DNA of 8,798 nt from JAKPCT01 sp029553165 (GTDB taxonomy: Bacteria > Bacillota > UBA4882 > UBA8346): the NCBI GenBank assembly GCA_035359995.1, contig DAORZT010000082.1, forward strand, positions 1-8,798, given 5' to 3'. Numbering within the stretch: the stretch's first letter is position 1; the number at the start of each line of letters is the position of its first letter. Positions 6,269 to 8,798 of this stretch are shown here, piece by piece. Below the pieces are notes generated by a model. It worked only from the letters and a program-made list of their open reading frames with translations, had not been told where the DNA came from and ran no database searches. A program made the translations under genes and the position numbers.

Positions 6269-6281
6269 AATGTTGGATAAT
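6252..6281 (+). promoter_or_regulatory. probable sigma-A promoter of the hydC-hydB operon
   Basis: TTAACA at 6252-6257 and GATAAT at 6276-6281 are 18 bp apart. Each differs from consensus at one or two positions. The implied start near 6288 gives a leader of about 100 nt before ATG 6393. It lies after an intrinsic terminator, so a promoter is needed in this region. Confidence 0.5.
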
Positions 6282-6299
6282 AAAGCCCAATTAACTTGT

Positions 6300-6342
6300 A
6301 AAAAGTGCTAATTAGTGTTAATCTTATTTATGAACTAGTGTT
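6300..6342 (+). repeat. short direct repeats in the hydC leader
   Basis: AATTAGTGTT (6310-6319) recurs as AACTAGTGTT (6333-6342), 9 of 10 identical and 23 bp apart. A looser copy, AAAAAGTGCT (6300-6309), lies 10 bp before the first. Helical spacing of about one and two turns is compatible with a binding site for a dimeric or oligomeric regulator, but AT-rich chance cannot be excluded. Confidence 0.3.
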
Positions 6343-6392
6343 TGTATTAGATAAAGTTACCTCAACAAATTTTACGTCTTAGGAGGATTATA

Positions 6393-6896
6393 ATGGCATG
6401 TAATTGTCATTGTAACTATTCTGCGGAATCAGATGATCGGTATCAAAAACTGGAGAACATTATCCGTGAATATAAGGATAAGCCAGGGGCTTTGATACCC
6501 GTGCTTCATCAAGCCCAGCAACTTTTTGGTTATTTACCGAAAGATGTTCAGACCAAAATTGCCGAAGGATTAAATCTTCCATTAAGTGAAGTTTATGGAG
6601 TGATTACCTTTTATTCATTCTTCACTACCGAACCCCGAGGAAAACATACAATTGGTGTTTGTATGGGTACGGCTTGTTATGTTAAAGGTGCGGCTCAGAT
6701 TCTTAAAGAATTACAAGAACAATTGTCGGTCGAGATTGGCGGGACAACTGAAGATGGTTTGTTTTCCCTAACAGTCACTCGTTGTCTGGGGGCTTGTGGT
6801 TTAGCACCTGTGATTACGATTGGTGAGGATGTATATGGGAGACTCACTGCCGATAAAATCAAAGATATTCTGGATAATTACCGGGAAAACAATTAA
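6393..6896 (+). CDS. hydC: HydC/NuoE-like [2Fe-2S] subunit of a multimeric [FeFe]-hydrogenase-type complex (HndA-like)
   Basis: This 167-residue cytosolic subunit has a thioredoxin-like [2Fe-2S] ferredoxin fold. The ligands are visible as C90-x4-C95 (VCMGTACY) and C131-x3-C135 (RCLGACG). Before them is the usual NuoE helical region with ALIPVLHQAQQLFGYLPKDV (33-52), LSEVYGVITFYSFF (64-77) and EPRGKH (80-85). It sits beside the NADH-oxidising subunit and contributes an [2Fe-2S] cluster to NAD(P)H-ferredoxin electron transfer. The start is ATG 6393 with AGGAGG at 6381-6386. The N-terminus carries an extra C3-x-C5-H-C7 cluster not needed for the fold. It is followed after 92 bases by HydB, giving the common hydC-hydB(-hydA) order. 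Alternatives with the same two subunits are an NADH-dependent formate dehydrogenase or another bifurcating enzyme of the same superfamily; the third subunit outside the window would decide. Confidence 0.88.
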   Translation: MACNCHCNYSAESDDRYQKLENIIREYKDKPGALIPVLHQAQQLFGYLPKDVQTKIAEGLNLPLSEVYGVITFYSFFTTEPRGKHTIGVCMGTACYVKGAAQILKELQEQLSVEIGGTTEDGLFSLTVTRCLGACGLAPVITIGEDVYGRLTADKIKDILDNYRENN

Positions 6897-6973
6897 TATG
6901 GTTTGAACATCGGACTCCGAATTATATTAATCAATCTTCATTTGAAAGATCATCTTAGTGGGATTATGACTTC

Positions 6974-6981
6974 TAAGGGGG
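6974..6981 (+). promoter_or_regulatory. ribosome binding site of hydB
   Basis: TAAGGGGG followed by seven bases to ATG 6989. The 92-bp gap before it shows no terminator, so cotranscription with hydC is likely. Confidence 0.6.
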
Positions 6982-6988
6982 ATAATAA

Positions 6989-8776
6989 ATGGGATTTTAT
7001 CGGACACATGTTCTAGTTTGTGCTGGAGCAGGATGTATCTCATCAAATTGTAAAGCGGTTCACCGCTCTTTGGTAACCGAATTACAAAACTTGGAGTTAA
7101 GCCAGGAAATTAAAGTTGTTGAAACCGGATGCATCGGAAGTTGTGATTTGGGGCCGGTAATAGTGCTCTATCCTGAAGGAGTGTTTTATCAAAAAGTCCA
7201 ACCCGAAGATGTCAAATTGATTGTTGAGGAACATTTATTAAAAGGGAGACCGGTACAGAAATTACTATACCAAACTAACAATGAAGTTTTTTTGAAATAT
7301 GAAGATATTAACTTTTTTAAACGTCAGGTACGAATTGCCTTACGAAATGTAGGGATAATCAACCCTGAAGTTATTGAAGAATATATTGCCCGTAATGGTT
7401 ATCTGGCTTTGGGTAAAGCATTAACTGAGATGCAACCGGTTGATGTGATCGAAACAATTAAAAAATCAGGTTTGAGAGGCCGTGGCGGAGCAGGATTCCC
7501 TACCGGGTTAAAGTGGGAATTCACGATGAAAGCTTCCGGCGCACAAAAATATGTGGTATGTAACGCTGACGAAGGCGATCCGGGAGCATTTATGGATCGC
7601 AGTATTTTAGAGGGTGATCCGCATTCGGTCCTTGAAGCAATGGCAATTGCCGGATATGCGATCGGGGCTCAGCAAGGTTATGTCTATGTCCGGGCCGAAT
7701 ATCCGTTAGCAGTTGAACGGTTGGCAAAAGCAATCGAACATGCTCGTGATTATGGTTTGTTGGGTAATAATATTTTTGGGACTGATTTTAATTTTGATGT
7801 TGAGATCAGGGTTGGTGCCGGCGCTTTTGTTTGCGGTGAAGAAACTGCGTTAATCGCTTCCATTGAGGGCAAGCGCGGCGAACCAAATCCGAAACCGCCG
7901 TTTCCTGCGGTTAAAGGCGTCTGGGGAATGCCTACCTTATTAAATAATGTAGAAACCTATGCTAATATACCACCGATTATTTTAAAAGGTGCTGATTGGT
8001 TTGCCGGCATTGGGACTGAAAAAAGCAAAGGGACCAAAGTCTTTGCTGTTGCCGGGAAGATCAATAATACCGGGCTGGTTGAAGTGCCGATGGGGACCAC
8101 GCTCCGGGAGATCATCTTTGATATTGGTGGCGGTATTTTGGGAGGGAAACGCTTTAAAGCAGCCCAGACCGGAGGTCCTTCAGGAGGTTGCCTGACTGAA
8201 GACCATTTGGACCTGCCAATGGATTATGAGAGTCTTACCGCTGCAGGTTCAATGATGGGTTCGGGCGGTCTGATTGTGATGGATGAAGACACCTGTATGG
8301 TGGATGTTGCCCGGTTTTTTCTGGAATTTACCCAGGATGAATCTTGTGGTAAATGCACTCCGTGCCGGATCGGGACGAAACGGATGCTGGATATTTTAAC
8401 CCGGATTACTCAAGGTAAAGGTGTTCCGGCTGATCTTGAGACATTGGAGACGGTTGCGAAGACGATCAAGCAAACTGCTTTATGTGGTTTGGGCCAGTCA
8501 GCCCCTAACCCTGTGTTATCAACACTGCGGTATTTCCGGAGTGAATATGAGGCTCATATTTATGACAAAACCTGTCCGGCCGGGGCTTGCAAAGCTTTAT
8601 TAGCATATAAAGTCAAACCGGAGTTCTGTAAAGGTTGTGGCCTTTGTGCCAAAAATTGTCCGGTAAACGCCATTTCCGGAGAACCAAAGAAGGTTTATAC
8701 CATCGATCAGCAACTCTGTGTTAAATGTGGGCTTTGTGCGCAGAAATGCCCATTTAAAGCGATTGATTACCGATAA
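6989..8776 (+). CDS. hydB: HydB/NuoF-like NAD(P)H- and FMN-binding iron-sulfur subunit (HndC-like)
   Basis: This 595-residue cytosolic subunit oxidises or reduces NAD(H) at FMN and wires it to iron-sulfur clusters. Domains in order: thioredoxin-like [2Fe-2S] domain, ligands C11, C16, C48, C52; NuoF core with the FMN/NADH loops GRGGAGFPTG (164-173), NADEGDPGAF (192-201) and GAGAFVCGEETAL (276-288); SLBB region about 345-400; NuoF [4Fe-4S] site C453-x2-C456-x2-C459 and C499; a linker with C529-x4-C534 (TCPAGAC); and a ferredoxin domain with C547/550/553/557 and C577/580/583/587 for two [4Fe-4S] clusters. All ligands are intact and length is normal for HydB/HndC. The N- and C-terminal iron-sulfur domains separate it from respiratory NuoF. 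Paired with HydC it fits an electron-bifurcating or NAD(P)-linked [FeFe]-hydrogenase; hydA is expected just past the window. A formate-dehydrogenase-linked variant is possible. Confidence 0.92.
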   Translation: MGFYRTHVLVCAGAGCISSNCKAVHRSLVTELQNLELSQEIKVVETGCIGSCDLGPVIVLYPEGVFYQKVQPEDVKLIVEEHLLKGRPVQKLLYQTNNEVFLKYEDINFFKRQVRIALRNVGIINPEVIEEYIARNGYLALGKALTEMQPVDVIETIKKSGLRGRGGAGFPTGLKWEFTMKASGAQKYVVCNADEGDPGAFMDRSILEGDPHSVLEAMAIAGYAIGAQQGYVYVRAEYPLAVERLAKAIEHARDYGLLGNNIFGTDFNFDVEIRVGAGAFVCGEETALIASIEGKRGEPNPKPPFPAVKGVWGMPTLLNNVETYANIPPIILKGADWFAGIGTEKSKGTKVFAVAGKINNTGLVEVPMGTTLREIIFDIGGGILGGKRFKAAQTGGPSGGCLTEDHLDLPMDYESLTAAGSMMGSGGLIVMDEDTCMVDVARFFLEFTQDESCGKCTPCRIGTKRMLDILTRITQGKGVPADLETLETVAKTIKQTALCGLGQSAPNPVLSTLRYFRSEYEAHIYDKTCPAGACKALLAYKVKPEFCKGCGLCAKNCPVNAISGEPKKVYTIDQQLCVKCGLCAQKCPFKAIDYR

Positions 8777-8798
8777 TACTGTATAATTCAAGCTAAAA

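Larger units (their letters stand above)
6181..6392 (+). other. leader and control region of the hydrogenase operon
   Basis: This non-coding stretch between the SPOR terminator and the HydC start holds no ORF. Within it are a hairpin ATTGCTC-CTTAA-GGGCAAT (6191-6209) without a T-tract, the promoter candidate at 6252-6281 with an inverted repeat over its -35 element, and three AGTG-containing direct repeats at 6300-6342. It ends with the HydC ribosome binding site AGGAGG at 6381-6386. No known riboswitch was recognised. Confidence 0.6.

Noticed and set aside
6905..6925. TCGG-ACT-CCGA hairpin between hydC and hydB as an attenuator
   Set aside because: Only four base pairs with a three-base loop and no T-tract; too weak to call.
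7989..8603. Additional + strand frames inside hydB (7989-8195 and 8421-8603)
   Set aside because: Out-of-frame shadows of a gene whose motifs are continuous through both stretches.

Overview
The window is AT-rich bacterial DNA with every supported gene on the + strand, short gaps, strong AGGAGG-type ribosome binding sites and some GTG/TTG starts. Two loci point to an anaerobic, fermentative, plant-polysaccharide-degrading member of the Bacillota (Clostridia or a relative such as the Hydrogenispora/Limnochordia group). These are a secreted xylanase-type multimodular glycoside hydrolase and the electron-input subunits of a multimeric [FeFe]-hydrogenase-type complex. The phylum is an inference from gene content and signals; the lineage within it is a guess.

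Layout. (1) Positions 1-2684 form an accessory-looking run of small genes: the 3' part of a DUF4253 gene cut by the window edge, a flavodoxin-fold NAD(P)H:quinone oxidoreductase, an unrecognised small protein gene broken by an in-frame TAG, a GNAT acetyltransferase, and a 73-residue two-helix membrane protein resembling Imm17. (2) Positions 2717-5440 encode a secreted 907-residue enzyme with a GH30 catalytic domain followed by CBM6-, CBM3- and CBM22-like modules, ended by a clear intrinsic terminator. (3) Positions 5615-6097 encode a membrane-anchored SPOR-domain protein, also followed by an intrinsic terminator. (4) After a 295-bp control region with a plausible sigma-A promoter and several repeats, 6393-8776 encode HydC (NuoE-like) and HydB (NuoF-like with an N-terminal [2Fe-2S] domain and a C-terminal 2x[4Fe-4S] ferredoxin domain). 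The catalytic HydA subunit is expected just beyond the right edge.

How the parts fit. The GH30 enzyme would act outside the cell on xylan and supply sugars. The HydCB module handles NAD(P)H from their fermentation, passing electrons between NADH, ferredoxin and, if HydA follows, protons. The SPOR protein is probably envelope or cell-division related and independent. The small genes at the left resemble a variable region that collects immunity-type and orphan genes.

No complete undescribed system is evident. The most unusual items are the TAG-interrupted gene at 1232-1867, the GH30-CBM6-CBM3-CBM22 architecture with an apparently degenerate cellulose-binding face in the CBM3, and the repeat-rich leader of the hydrogenase operon. 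No tRNA, rRNA, CRISPR array, insertion sequence or integrase was seen.
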